DNA of 64,000 nt. Origin: Rallus limicola. Its lineage: Eukaryota; Chordata; Aves; Gruiformes; Rallidae. A model generated the notes under the pieces. It ran no database searches and was not told where the DNA came from. It saw only the letters and a list, made by a program, of their open reading frames with translations. The DNA lies in assembly GCA_022605955.1 (NCBI GenBank), contig JAKCOZ010000041.1, positions 5,339,001 to 5,403,000 on the forward strand, given 5' to 3'. Shown piece after piece: positions 48,317 to 61,920 of the stretch. The translations under genes were made by a program, and so were the position numbers. How positions within the stretch are numbered: the stretch's first letter is position 1; every line of letters begins with the position of its first letter.

Positions 48317-49793
48317 GTCTTGAAAACCCGTCACTTTATATATTTCAGAAATGTAGTCATTGATTAAAGTATTCTATACTTAATTCTGTGCAATCAGCAG
48401 AATTACCATTACTCATAACATCCTTCACTCTGAATCACAAAATGCTAAGGCTATGAAAAAATTAAGTTTGTATTGGCTTTTAAGCATTAATGCTAAAATA
48501 AACACTTCAGCAATAAACATTTCAGCTAAGTGGCATTCCAATCTTTCCCATAACCTGAGGAAAAGTAAATGCTCATGAACTGTTTTCAGGGATTTTGCCC
48601 ACATATGAGAGGAGTTAGAATTGCAAAAAGTTCTGTTCATCCACTTTTCCATTAAAACTGACAGGCACTGCAGTTTTTCCCAAAGCTTAAGTCTCTCCAT
48701 TCGATGCTGATGTCAGCCCTTCAGTGAGTTTATAAAGTTCTAAATAAAAAATAATAAATCTGGAAGTTCTACGGACATACCTTTTTTTAAGACTTTTCAC
48801 TTGCCTGCCAGGAAGAAAATCTTCCCAAATTGCTTGATCATTGCTCTGCATATTTTCTCTTGAAACCCTGGTTCAATAGTTTAAAGCAGAGCATTTTCAC
48901 CATTTGAAATTTTAGACAAATATACACTAAAGGAATTTTAAAAAAACAAAACTGTAGAAATACACTCAAGAAATGTGAATTACTTATATCCCTTTTTATA
49001 TTAAACTACTTTATCATTTTTGAACTGCCCAGTACCAGTAAAATCTCAGAAACTTAACACCTACACTGGAAATACAAATCTGGAATAAAATGTGGGGTTT
49101 AACCCATTCGAGAACCAGCAATGGCAGGCGTGGCTGTGGAAGCCCCTCTCTGTGTAGGCAGACACAAATCCTACGCAACCATCTATCCCAGGGGCTACCA
49201 GGCCAGTTTCAGGCAAACAGAACAGCTGCTGCTTCACATCAACAGCATTAGAATTAAACCCTTAAGGTGAGAAGGTACTTTAGGGCTTCAGTGATGAGGT
49301 CCTAAAGGAGGACTGCAGTGAACTCTGCAAACATGGCAAGAAAACTTCATTCTTTCATTTTCCTTGCCATGGAAAATGAAGATGAGAAGACTCTGTGATA
49401 AGAGAATTGTTCTCTAGGTTATTTTGCAAATCTTCCCAGAATTCAATTCTCAAATCTAATCTAACCCTGTGATTTCAACTCCCAACAATTCTTAAACAAA
49501 AAGTTTACAAAATGGAGTGCCTACATTGTTTCTAATTATTTTACAATTACCTAGTTTGAAGTTAATTACATCCTCAGTCAGGACAACCCAGTTCACTACC
49601 ACTAATTTACCTCAATTATTCAAATGGATTTCATTGATTTTTAATGCATTACTCAAATGCAAATATAGATCAAGCCTGATGTTTTCCTTTTGCAAGAGAA
49701 AGACCGCTTATGATTTGCATAACTTTGTGAAGGCTTTTCTTCATTAAAAATAATGACAACAAATTTTAAATGGACTTGCTATTAATAAAATGC

Positions 49794-49806
49794 TTTTTTT
49801 TTTTTT
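49794..49806. repeat. Poly(T) run
   Basis: Thirteen T residues leading into a pyrimidine-rich stretch (CTTTTCCCTTC). Resembles a polypyrimidine tract, but no exon is recognised downstream. Confidence 0.8.
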
Positions 49807-50139
49807 CTTTTCCCTTCTTTTTTAAATATTCCAGGCTCAAAGCTCAACCTTGCAAGTAGCTGAGAACTCTTGGCAGAGCCCACTAACAGTGGCAGAGTAC
49901 CATCTTTCCTTCACAGTGGTTTTTAACTTGTTCTGTTTGTGGAAGATAATAAATTTTTCAGTGGAGAGGAAGCCCTTGTATAGCAAATGTAGGCATCCTG
50001 AGCACAAGAATGGTTTACAGACATTTTATTGTATGTTCCTTACAACAGCCTGCAGACAGACAGAAAACCATTCTGCAGAAACTCAGCAGCATGCAACTTT
50101 GATTTCTAACACTCTGGGGAAAAAAGCAATACTTGCATA

Positions 50140-50310
50140 GAACCCAACCCCAATGTCCAGCTCTATTGATGACTCAGATAAATCCCACTGAATTCATTTG
50201 GTTTCATTATGCCAGAATTCTCATTTGCGGCGCGAGGGTAATTCATGAAGCAGAGATCCTGTACTGAACAGCACTGCCAAAGAGGCAAGTGCTACTATTG
50301 ATGAATTAAC
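50140..50310. promoter_or_regulatory. Candidate conserved element with CpG knot
   Basis: A TTTGCGGCGCGAGGG core (three CpGs in about ten bases) sits in an AT-rich, otherwise CpG-poor stretch with GTAATTCATGAAGC and TTGATGAATTAACTGTGG. No repeat similarity. CpGs this closely packed in methylated, AT-rich vertebrate DNA suggest constraint or low germline methylation. Confidence 0.25.
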
Positions 50311-50698
50311 TGTGGCAACAGATGCTTAAAAACAAAAACAAGATTTAAAAAATTCAAAGCTTGCTCTAGAAACAGTGTTCCATTCACCGGGATCTGCATT
50401 AGCACTTTGATAACAAATCCAACAAACTCTGCATTTCTTTAGAGGGAACAGAGAACAGCTTGTCTCCACAGCTATTATAATTACCACCAAACTGCACTGG
50501 AAACTTGGCAATTTTGAATTTCATAACACCCATGACTGACACTCCTAATTAATACTATTGTTTTTCCCCTCTGGCTGGGTTTCCTGAATGCCAACCTGCA
50601 GAGCGTACACTAAAAGCAGGCGTTACAGAGAAGAACATCAGTGTTAATCGCCAGCACAAATACATTCAGTGCCTCAGTAAAGAGTCCAGAACAGAGCG

Positions 50699-50743
50699 GC
50701 ATTCCTGCAAGTCATGGATCAGCATTCCTGTACATCATGGATC
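50699..50743. repeat. Imperfect 23-bp tandem duplication
   Basis: GCATTCCTGCAAGTCATGGA (50699 onward) is repeated directly as GCATTCCTGTACATCATGGA (50722 onward), with a few substitutions. Two copies only. Confidence 0.85.
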
Positions 50744-53700
50744 CTTGCAGTCTGATCATCATTATCTTCCTACACTACTAAGATGATAATCTTCCTCCTC
50801 CTGCGTCCTTGCCCCTGAATTTCAGTGCTGCAGTGGCTAAAGTGAGTTACCACCGCTCCTTGTCATCCTGCTTTGAAATTTGTACCTGAAAGAACCTTCC
50901 AGAAAAGGAAAGCAAAAACTGCCTAATGAAGACACAATGTAAAACATGCTGCTGGTTAGTCTCCAAGTAATTCCAGTACCTTTTTTTTTTTCATTTTTGT
51001 TGTGTTAGTGCAGATCTAAGCCCAGGAAAACTCATTACAGTCACGCATTTCATTCACGTTGGTTCATGCTGGGCACATCTGTAAAACGCAGCAGAGATCA
51101 GGGGTCTCCAGGGTCTCTCAACCAACTCCAGACACAGACTCAGCACATTCCAAAGTAACATCAGCACCAAGCTGGCATCTCCCTGCACTTCATTTACAAG
51201 CAGAGCTGGTACTTATTTCTGCATAGCACTGTACTGAAGGGTATCTCTAAGATATTAATGGTTACTGAATTTATGGGCAGAGATTTTGTGGCAAGATAAA
51301 AAAGTGTTTAATTCATAAAAAAATTACTTGAGAAATGCTATCCTTGCGTTTTTACCTTTCATTTTGAAAAAGTTTCTTAATGCAGTTGGGGAAACAGGAG
51401 AGAAAGGGAGTAAGAGGGATAATGTGAAAAGTATCTAAAAGGCCTACTGGAGATGGTCAGAAAACTATTGCTTTTAGAAATGCTGTACTGATTTGGCTTC
51501 ACAAACAGTCCAAAACACGTTACTTTTAAGTTGAATCCAAAGCATCCTACAAACCCACAATGTCTTAGTTTGCCCACCCCAAAGCCGGATAAACCAGAAT
51601 TATTTCTATCTTTACTTGTGCCAAGCTGCACAAGTTGGGTTTAATTTCCCACACAGACTTCCAGCAGGCCAGACATTAACGCCTCTAAGTTTTAGACCCA
51701 AAATTTAGCATATTGGTTTTGACAGATTTAAGTTGAAATAAAATTAAAACCAACATAGCTGTGACTCCACCATACACATTCTATATACTGATCAAAAATG
51801 TCTGAAGCAGAATACTCAAAATACAACTAATATTGACTTGATACAAGTAACAACCACTATCAACATCCAGAAGCATGTAATGCAGATGATGCACTTGACC
51901 ACACGTATTTCATCTCTAAATTGGACAGCTCTTCAATGCTAGATCCATGGTCACAGATCTCCCAGTAAAATAAATGTAATAAAAAAATGTATTACTGTCT
52001 CTTGGAACTCGTACTCTAAAGAGTTAAATACATTTCTAGCTACAGTGAACTGGAAAGGACTGTAAAGCATTTAAATAGAGATTTAGAGACTTAAGTTTAA
52101 ACATTGGATGATGGAAGCGTGTATGGAAATCTCACTGTCTTCTGTGGAAACTCTGCAGACTGCTTTCAAATTTCTCACTTACATGAGAACCAACAAAACC
52201 AAAATAGAATAGCATGGCTTGGAAATGATGGATGCAACTGTGTGAGTCTTTGCTGCGGGACTATTCACTGAAACTAATCTACGTATGATTGATTGCAAAA
52301 TCTGTTCTTTTGTAGATTGCACAGAAAATGGGGGTTTTTTTCTAGCCCATGGAAATGTTAAAGATATCAAAATGTGCTTGCTTACTGAGTCTCAGAAAAA
52401 TGTCACAATTTTCAATGCACCAAATTTGTCAGTTTAAGTCAATCAGTATGCTTTGTTAAATAGTTTTGATAGGCTTCTGAGTTATACTGCACTTTCTCTT
52501 TTTTTAAACATGTTTCTAAATTGAAATGAAATTTCAAAACAGAATAATTAAATAAACTTGGGGGGAAAAAAGGTGTGGTTTGAAAAATCCATAGAATAAA
52601 GTGGATGCTTTCACAACTTCAGAACTTTTCTCTGAAGCTTCTGAGTTGGGAGAATTACTGTAGCACACTCTCGCTTGTTTATGGTTTCCAGTTCTGCAAG
52701 TTGTTTTTTTTTTAGTAAAAATGCCTTTACAAAAATTTCTACACACATCTTTTTGCTTGACTTTCAAATCATATAGGGAAGTAGAAGGATGCCATATACA
52801 CTTAACCCCCCGCAACTGCTTTATACCTTGCAAAAACGCAGCAGTGTCCAATACAGATTTTGGTTTGGACCCTTTCCTGTTATCACAAGGTCATTCAGTC
52901 AGTACAGCATCTGAAGACTCAAAGCCTGTGCATATCAGAAGTCTTTTTTTTTGTTTAGTCTGCAATGTCATCTTCATCAAAGTCTGAAAAGAGCTTGGAA
53001 GAGGCTGCAGTCCCCTGGTAGCCCTGTGCTTGGAGGTGTGTGGTTTGAGAAATGCTTTTATTGGGAAAAGTGTCACAAAAATTTCTTTATAAACTTCATC
53101 AGGTTCCATGCTCTGGTATCAATTCATTCCCAGAAACATTGGCGGTTTGAGTATCTCTTGTAAAACTCTGACAGCCCTGAGCATGTGGCAGTTCTAATGA
53201 TATTTGTCTTATCCCTTTCACCTCGTGACACATTTTACCCTCATCCTTCGCTCTTGATATTGCCACATCCACAGTCCCCTTTCTGCAAATTCCTCTGAAA
53301 AACCCAGCGCAGCTGACAGCAGCCGCTCTCTTTCCTTTCTCTTTGGATGTGCTGTGGGAGATGTACTTCTCCATGGCAGAGACAGACTGTCCCTTAAGAC
53401 CTCTTTGGTGACTAGATCACAACAAGAATGACAGACCTGACACTGGGGACAAGAACATATATTTTCATTGGGTTCTGGAGAAAATATTTGTAATTCAAAA
53501 GCATTCTTTTTTTGATTTGGCTGAGACAGAGACCAGACTCCGTAGTCCGGGATTTATTGCCTAAAAGATTTAAAGACAGTGCAATACTGAATTAAAAACA
53601 AAACAAGCAAATAAAACACCTCCCACCCAAAAAAATCCCTAACATAAAAACAAACCCAAAGTTAAATTAAAGCGTAACACCAGTAATGAAACAAACCATT

Positions 53701-56700
53701 AACAACAATAATCTGATCCTTTTGCCCTTTCTGCTTTTCCCTGGTGTTCTCTACTTTTTGTTTTTTATTTGCCTCTAGTTGTTCTTTCAAACACTATTCC
53801 TTCCATTCATTCTGGTGGGAGTTTTCATGTATTTATCCAAAGGCATATGAAGAATAAGCTTTTTTTACCTCTTGCCATTTGTCTTCTTTCAATAAAGTGA
53901 AACTCTGTATATGGAAAATGTCTGTAGTCAAAAGCACAATGTTTTCAGCAATGAGTTGGGAAAAATATCTTTACCCATTTAGATAAAGATGAATAAGAGA
54001 AGGTTATGGTTTTCAGAGAAAAATGCTGTTTCTCAGTTTTACAGTGCTAGTTGTATGGTGAGGAGAGGGTGAAAATTCACAGGCCACTGAGATTCCTACA
54101 GGGATAAGGAGGCTGCTCGGATTACACTAGACTGCAGGTAAAGCCTGTGCTAACTCCAGGGAGAAGGTGTAGAGTTACCTGGCAAGGGCAGGAAGTTTTT
54201 CATTGTAACATCATAAACATCTCCACCAGATAGACTGATGTTGGAGAAGAAATAGGGTAAAACAACAGGATAAAAAGGAATATTTTTCCATGAGAAATAA
54301 AAGATACTATCAAAGGAGAAGAAATGTACAGAAGTGCAGGAGATGACCAAGACACAGACCTAAGTCACAAAAGACAGCACAAGATGATTCCAGTAAAGAT
54401 CCATGCAGACCTGAGCTTCAACTTTTCTAGCTTTGTGGAAGAACACAAGTATAAAACTGTGCTTATTGATAACTGAAAATCAGGGCTTAGAAGGCCAAAT
54501 GTTTTTCTCAGTACACGGATCCAAACCTGTAGTTTACCTGACTGCTAGACAGACATTTTAACAGGACAATTTCAGCAGTAATCACGGCACAGTAACAAGG
54601 GACACTGCAACCCATCTTAGGAATCACCTGCAGAAAGCAATGAAGCACAAGTACGACCCACCCGATGAACACTGCCCTAACTCAGAGTCTCATCTGTAAG
54701 CCAAAAATGTGCCACATGGATTTTATTTTTTTTATATAGACGAGCATTTAAAATGCTAATACAAACAGCATGCAGAGAAACATGAGTGCTTCTGAAACAC
54801 CACAGCATTTCAGAAGTGCAGGGAAGCTCTCGCAGGTTTTTGGGTAGGTATGTATTGAACCTGCTGCACATGTTAAAAGAGGTATCAGTTGCAGAGTCAT
54901 GTTCAGGGTGCAGCTTTGCTCAGCTCTGGCTAAACCCTCGACTTTCTTACCCATTATACTTCACAGATCCTGTATTAAACTCCTTCCACCTCCAAATGCT
55001 GGTTACAATCCTGTTTTCATTTGCCTGGGCTTCAGGTGCAGCAATACATACGGTCAGCTTGGTGTCTCTTACTGTATATTATACTCTGTATCATCTTTCT
55101 AGATATACCCTGTTCCTTTCAGTCTCATTCACCCTTGCTGGCACTGTTCATATCTCATGAGATAATCTGTGACAATTTACAGATGCTTGCTTTATCAGCT
55201 CAGGTTCACATAGTTATTTCAAGCACATTCTCTGCATTGTGTATGTAAAAATTAACAAACTATAGTAAAAAAACATCTGTTAGTTTCGAATACAGCAAAG
55301 ACATGAACACAAGTTTACTTCACAGTCTGACAGAGAAGGAAAAAAAGAACAAAGATCAAAATACTATGAATATTACTTAATGACAAAAAGTACTTGTAAA
55401 AACCTAAACAGTAGCTACAAACTTGTTCAAGTATACATTACCGCACTTCAGGACAAATGTGCCTCAGACATGGGAGCCATTATTTTGCTTTATTTTTAGA
55501 CCAGTGTTCTTATGCATATGTCAGTTATCATAACACAGACTGATGGTCAGGTCTAGACTGTCACCATGTTCAACAGTGTTTCCTTCAAAAAGCTCCATTG
55601 TGGGATATGACAGTTAAACACTCTCTGCTCTCCTAACAACTGCACTTTGGGGAAGAATTGGGCTTTTAAGAATTACCTGTTTAATATATCCCTTTTGAAA
55701 GTACCTATTTCAAAAAAAAACTTAGAGAGAAGCAATTGCGTTGATAGGGATCATTTCATCTATGTTCAGCAGTATTGAGAGCTGTGCTGCCATGGGAATT
55801 ACGGTTCTTCATGGCTAATCACAAGAGCAGTAGTAGCATGGGTCTCTATTCATGAGAAGAGACTGTTCATCCTGAAGAGGTTTGACTACCTTGAGAGCCA
55901 GAAAGAAATGCATTCATAAATTCAGTACCACAAACCGGGAGACAAATTAGCTACAGCTCCTAATTTCCACTTGGAAAAAAATAAAACTATAGGAAACCCC
56001 TAATTAAGCTTCTTCCCCTAATTGAATAAGTTCATCCTCAAATAAAATAAGGCAGCCCACAACCATTAGTAAGTATAGATCACAACCTGTATGCAAGTGA
56101 CACTTCAACTCATTCCTTTCCACAAAGCCTACAGGAGGCTCCAGCCAACTGCCTGAGCTGATGCACTGCTGCTACCCAGCCTTCAAAAGAGCATCAGATT
56201 TAATTTTCACCGACAGACATTAAAGCAAGCTTTTTAAGTGGAATATGAGGAATCACTACTGGAAAGTAGGACAGGTATATCAGGGGATCTAAATGCAGGT
56301 CTGTTCCTTCTCAGGAGCCTGGTTTGAAAATTTTACCCTTTGCTTTTCTTCGTGTCTTTCATAGTACATCATAAAAATAGTCTTACGTGGTAGAACTGCT
56401 TTAGAATTAAAGACTGGTATTTCTGCTCTCTTGCTCATGCACTGCCCAATAAATAATCACAAATGTTTGTTACTCTTTCCACTTTATTAGTGGGATCATG
56501 CCCAGTTCAGGAGAACATTGCAAATAATTATAACTCACAGTTCATCACCCCACCTGTCCTCATCTTTCCTCAGCCTCTTCCATTGCTTTTTGTTCCCTCC
56601 TGACTGCCAGCTGCTGGTACAGATGTCACTTCCTGGCAGATGTCTTCACAAACCCCACAATTAGTATCTACCCACAGAGGAGACCGTGACAGAGGTGACT

Positions 56701-56869
56701 GCACAAATCCAGACTTCAAAGTACAAGAGGCTAAATAAGATTCTCTTGCTCCCTGCACATAGGTTTACTTGATGTAAATTTCTTGTAGGTGATGGTTTCA
56801 TCATCATTGTTCTTTTTAAAATAAAAGAATAAGCCAAATAACTCCTTTTAAAACAGGCGCACAGTAATG

Positions 56870-57440
56870 TATTAAAGAGGGATATGGAAGTCAACCCTAC
56901 AGCCAAGAGCAACACACAACAAGAAGAATGGAAGGGCTGTGGTCAGTCCATAGCAGCTTCTGACTCCTCACACTTCTCCAAGCTCCTGACTCCTTCCAGA
57001 GGCTGCAAGACAAACCCAGCCCTGCATGGAAGGGTCTGCCCCACCACAGCTCTCCAGGGGCTGCCCTTTTCTTCAGATGACACCCACCTGCCCTGGCACA
57101 GGGTCCTCCGTGCACTCCCATGTAAATCCCTGCTTCTCCGGAGAATCCCCACGCATCAGGGGAACCTCTGCTCTGGCACCTGCAGCCCTTCTTGCCCTCT
57201 TACCTGGCTGATCACAGGGCTGGGGTTCTCCTCTCTGGGGAAAGCCGTCTGCACATGGATTTGCCCCTTCTTACATCAGAAACCGAGGTCTGGCACAGGG
57301 CAGCCCGGTCTCTCCTCACCAAGGCCTCCCCCAGCTCCCCGGTTACCAAGCATTCCCATGGACACCGGATACAGAGCCGCCCATCCTGCCAGGCCACCCC
57401 AGGAGCAAAGGCTTCTGCTTTGAGCTGTGAGAGACCATAG
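56870..57440 (+). other. GC-rich island with a 179-codon ORF of unknown status
   Basis: An ATG at 56884 opens a 179-codon ORF to 57423, the longest in the window, in a patch much richer in G and C than its surroundings. Several other ORFs overlap it on both strands, which is what few AT-rich stop codons would produce by chance. The conceptual product is rich in Pro, Ser, Leu, Arg and His, with no signal peptide, recognised domain or repeat. CpG is not especially frequent. It could be an unrecognised repeat or a transcribed non-coding exon; I do not regard it as a supported gene. Confidence 0.2.
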
Positions 57441-58719
57441 TATAACTGTAACTAAACAGGAGGTGAGAGGTGAATACAAAATCTACAATATTCCACTGTG
57501 CTGAAGTTCTGATCTTGCTCTATTTTAAACCATCACTGCTCCCTGAACATCCGCGCTAGTGTAAGAAACTATGATACCAACAAGCCCTGTATCACTACAA
57601 GAGCTTTAATGTTTTAATGAGGTTCAAAACATTACCTTTCTCAGCATTTGAAAATATGGAAATAATTAAGCCTGATTTTCTTCAAAGCTTTCCAGCCTCC
57701 TAATGAGGTCTAATGAATTCAGCATGGAAAATTTAAAGACAGGTGCCTTTGCATTAGGAGGCCACAAATGGCACCTGCAAGCCTTTCCCTCAAGAAAGCT
57801 AAGAACAGCCTTGGTGCTGCTCCCCCAGCTCCAGCTGCCATGCCAAATAAACACAGGGCGCTGTGCAACACCCACACCGGGCCCAGCCCTGGCCTCCACA
57901 CACTGCCTATCACAAGTACTGAGATATTCTTGTAACATACATGCAGTTCCTGATTGTTAGTTCAATGTAGACTGCAGGTTGCTAGGATTGTTTTTATCCT
58001 TTTGGTTGAGAGTCTGCAGTAAAAGTGTTGCAGGAGAGACTCCCAGCTGCTGCTCTGCAGAGGAATACATCACCACAGTGTGCACACAGGCTGAGGTCAC
58101 ATAACTTTCTCACTACCACACAGGCAGAATCAGAAATGGTACTGCAGCTCAGACGAGTCTTAAATCCAAGAGACTGCTCTCCTCCTTCAAAGTGAGTAGG
58201 TGAGCTCCTTCCCCACAATGCAAGACTTGGTTTTTGACCCCAGCCTTTTCCTCTGAGCTAACAGATGTCCCAGAAATATGACTCAGGTTACACCAAGAGA
58301 ATGGGATGAATTCAGCGAGAAGGATCTTGGAGTACAATGCCCTCGCTGCTGCACAGGAGGTAATACAGATTGCCTAGGCCAGTTCACAGACCCACGGTGA
58401 CAATGAGCTCAGCAATGAAGAAGCAATCTTGAGTGACCCTACAAATCCAGAACAGAGTCACTGTGAGTGGTTCGGTGGCTGTTGGTGCTCACCTCTATTT
58501 CAGCTGAACCCAAGGAATTTCCTTTTCCGCCTAGATGATGATCCCCAGTGTCTTACTCTCATCTCACTGTTTTATACCAGGGAAGGAAATTTCTCAGCAT
58601 TTATTTCTTCCTCTTAGCAAGCAAATGGACTAGTGAGAGCTCACAGGGAAAACAGATGTTAAAAATTGGTGCTGACACTCACAAACTATTTTGTTACCCA
58701 TGACAGCAGCCCAAGGGAG

Positions 58720-58743
58720 TCTCCTGAGGAATCTCCTGAGGAA
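58720..58743. repeat. Perfect 12-bp tandem duplication
   Basis: TCTCCTGAGGAA occurs twice back to back (58720-58731, 58732-58743), followed by a diverged TTTCTGG. Slippage duplication. Confidence 0.9.
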
Positions 58744-59984
58744 TTTCTGGAGAATACAGATATGGCTGGTCTCATTACTAATTACAAAAAGAATTATGCC
58801 CCTGCATTGTAGCCCCTATCCCTTAGCATGAGATCCCCATAGCTACAACCTTCTCAAATGACAACTAAAGGCACTCACACACAAAAGCCAAGCAAGGTCT
58901 TTTTCATTCTTTAAATCGGTTCTTTTCTCAGTTTCAAACTCATCTAACTTTCATGCTTTGTTTGTCTCTGAGACCTATGTGCTTTCCTGCTTCATGCTCC
59001 CAATGCAAGGAAGAAAACTCCCTCACAGATATCAGTTCTCCAGGCCTCCGTGCCTATGACTTTGCAGGCAGCCCTTTCTGATCCACTCTGGGTATAGCGG
59101 GGTCCAGCTATTTACCTCCTGTATTCCCGTGTCAGCATTTTACTCAGAGAAAATCTCCAGCTTGCCTCAACCTAAAAGTTTCTAATTCTCCTCAAGCACT
59201 GAACACATACCTGCCCACCCACCTCTGACTTCTCATCTTGACCTACAGAAAGGTAAATGCATATTTACCTGAGGCAGTCAAAAAACACAGAAATGGAAAA
59301 CAAGAGTTAAAATCTCAATTTAGTGATTTTTGTTGTATTATAAGTCCTTTTATTAAAAGAATTGGCTGTTTTAATCATAAATGACACCCACATAATATAA
59401 GACATTAAATATACCCAGCTTTCCTAAGGAGAAATACATCCATAATACCCAAAAGACAGTCACCCCCCTCCCCACAGTCCTAACCAGAAGACTCTTCTCC
59501 TCACTCTGTACAAACACCATGAGCAGCAGTAGCACCATGGTGGTTGTTGTGGCACATTCCGTGCGCAGCTTCAGCTCTGGAAGGTGCAGTGGCTGAGTAT
59601 GATTAATCAGAGTCTCTCTGCTGCAAGAGCCAATGGAAGGCACAGTGCTAAGCATTTTTCAAAAATGAATAATAACCCAGGTACCTGGCACCTGCGTGTG
59701 AAGTGAAGCATTACAAACAAATGAGGAGTAATAGAGCTTACTGGGCATAAAATGTTATTGTTTTATAAAAAAAAGTGCAGAATAAGCAAACTAGAAGTAA
59801 TCACCCTGAGCACTTCTACCAACTAAATAACCTTTAAACTTTCTGAGGTCCTACAAAATAACATGATTGATTAGCATCTGCACAAGTCTATAAAGGGGAA
59901 CAGGACATACATACTTAGAAATGATATTAGAATTTTAGTCCTGCCTTAGCTCTGTTACTGTTCAAATATTAAAACATTTAGTTA

Positions 59985-60320
59985 ACTATTTTAATGGTCC
60001 ATCTCTTGCTATTGTGTTTCCTGGGCTATTAAAGTGCTTGTAGAAATATTATTCAGGCTTTAGGTATTTGCCAAATTAATGTCTGGAGACTGCCAGGCAT
60101 TTTAAAAAGAAATGCCAATTAATTGTTTCCTTATATTGCACATTATTTAATATACTTTGCTAGAGATCCATCGTGCTAACAGTCCCCCCTGCTTGGAATT
60201 TTAAATAAAGAGCAAAAAAAAAGAACCTTTAAAGGAAACCAAGGCTGATGCATATGCAGATGGCAGGCTTATGGCTGGACTGTAAGGTTAGCAGTCCTTG
60301 CATTTACTAGGTAAAACTTT
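59985..60320. promoter_or_regulatory. Candidate conserved non-coding element
   Basis: A long repeat-free block with GTTAACTATTTTAATGG, GCTATTAAAGTGCTTG, AAATATTATTCAGGC, CAAATTAATGTCTGGAG, GCCAATTAATTGTTTCC, ACATTATTTAATATAC and GGAATTTTAAATAAAG. Homeodomain cores recur at short intervals with mixed-composition spacers (GACTGCCAGGCATTTT, AGATCCATCGTGC). This texture is typical of ultraconserved developmental enhancers. Only an alignment could confirm it. Confidence 0.35.
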
Positions 60321-61319
60321 GCCAATTTCTGATAGCCTATTTCCAGAGAGTTGGAAATCATATTTTGGCATACATACAGCTACATTAATCCTACCCTAGA
60401 AATCAAAATTGAACTTGGATTCATCATTAGCAACTTATCAATTGTAGCAGACAATATTGCTGGTTTCATGTGTCCCTATTTGTTTTCTTATTTTTTTCCA
60501 TCTGCTTTAATGGAACATAAACATCCTTAGCTCAAAATCTCCCTTCTGGTGTGTCCTAATGTATAGAAAATTTTAGGCTCTGTTTGGTAGCAATACCTCA
60601 CTTTACACTAAGAACAAAGATGAACTTAATCAGTCACTAATTCCAGCCACTGTAGAGTAAATTCCACTTGAAAAGGAGAATTAATTCACAATACACATGG
60701 TCCAGCATCTAGGAAAAAAACATCACTGACAGAGCATTTAGATTCCTGAACTGTAGTTCCTTTATGTTAAATCTAAGGCTTGGATTATTTTTTTGTGGAT
60801 ATGTACTCCATACATGAACTTAGAAGAGATCAGCAGAGTAGGGAGACTTGAGAGACTAATAGGTGCTGATCTCCAGACTGCCAGGAGTTCAGAAAGTTGA
60901 AAAATTCAAATTTTTTTGCTTTTCTAAGTCACATGCTGCAGGGAAAGCAAAGCCAATCTTATCTTCCCTTTTTGCTATGAAAAAGTTAAGAGAACAGAAG
61001 CATTACCACACCCAGAGCAGAACTAAACCTGGAGAATGCAAGGCAAGAGCTAAATGTTTATGTTGGAAAACCAATGAGTATGAAAATCTGAGCTATCTTC
61101 TTTCCCCTGAAATTAAAGTCAGTTTTTAAAGGCTTTTTAGAAAACAATGCAGCACGACTGACTCTGAGAGAAGTTGGGTATTTAGTAGGCTGACTGACAT
61201 GAGGGGTTGAATTTGCATTTGGCATACTTTAAATGTTCGAGCTGAAAGGAGTGAAAGCCTTTGTTTTGAAACACAAAAATATCACACTGTGGAGAAAGAG
61301 AGAGAAAGAGAATGAAAAC

Positions 61320-61530
61320 AACTGAATGATGGATTGAGAGATAAACATTGTGCATTATTGTTTATTCAAGCAGCTAGCAGCACTAAATAAGGTTTTCCTA
61401 ATATCATTACTGTGGTGATTAACATCCTTTTTCACACTTAAAAATCATTCCTGGAACTCAGAAGTGAATTGATGTCTCCCCACTATAATTAATTACTCCA
61501 CATTTAATTGCAGGAAGCCGCTTGCTTTTT
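61320..61530. promoter_or_regulatory. Candidate conserved non-coding element
   Basis: Contains GTGCATTATTGTTTATTCAA (forkhead-like TGTTTA), AGCAGCTAGCAGCAC, TGGTGATTAACATCC, ACTATAATTAATTACTCC and ACATTTAATTGCAGG. It lies directly left of a CpG-enriched stretch, so an enhancer or promoter-proximal role is possible. Confidence 0.3.
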
Positions 61531-61920
61531 CAACTCTGCACTTGCAAAGTAGTGGCTTAATTCTGCTCCCTTTCAGCTCTGTTCTACGTGGGACCGGTGG
61601 AGGCTGGGGTGTCAGGATGATGAAGGACCTGCCCCCTAGCCTTCTCTCTCTGTAAAGCAAGCAGCTCCGGTCTGCCGTCCTACATCTCTGCCTCAGGAGG
61701 GGGAAAGCAGCCAGCTTCGAGTTTTAAGTACGGAACCAGAGAGGACAGACAGGATCGTAAAAGAAATATTCGCTGTGCTTTAACAAGCACAGCCAAGCGT
61801 TCTCTGCTGGCTGTAATGAAAACGGTGTCCTGAGAGTTTCTGAGCAGTTATAAGATCACAGGGGTCACCTGGGCTACAGTCCATCACATCAGTACGAGGG
61901 AGAAAATTCCTGAAAGTAAG
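61515..61920. promoter_or_regulatory. Small CpG-enriched stretch, possible promoter or exon
   Basis: About eleven CpGs fall between 61515 and 61830, clearly denser than in the surrounding kilobases. On the plus strand a splice-donor-like AAAGTAAGAA occurs at about 61913-61922. Together these could mark a small promoter with a non-coding first exon. I see no TATA box, no coding sequence and no matching downstream exon, so this remains a hypothesis. Confidence 0.2.

Noticed and set aside
58084..58160. GAGGTCACATAACTTTCTCAC stretch considered as another core-SINE relic
   Set aside because: Similarity is limited to the GGTCACA word and a loosely placed downstream part.
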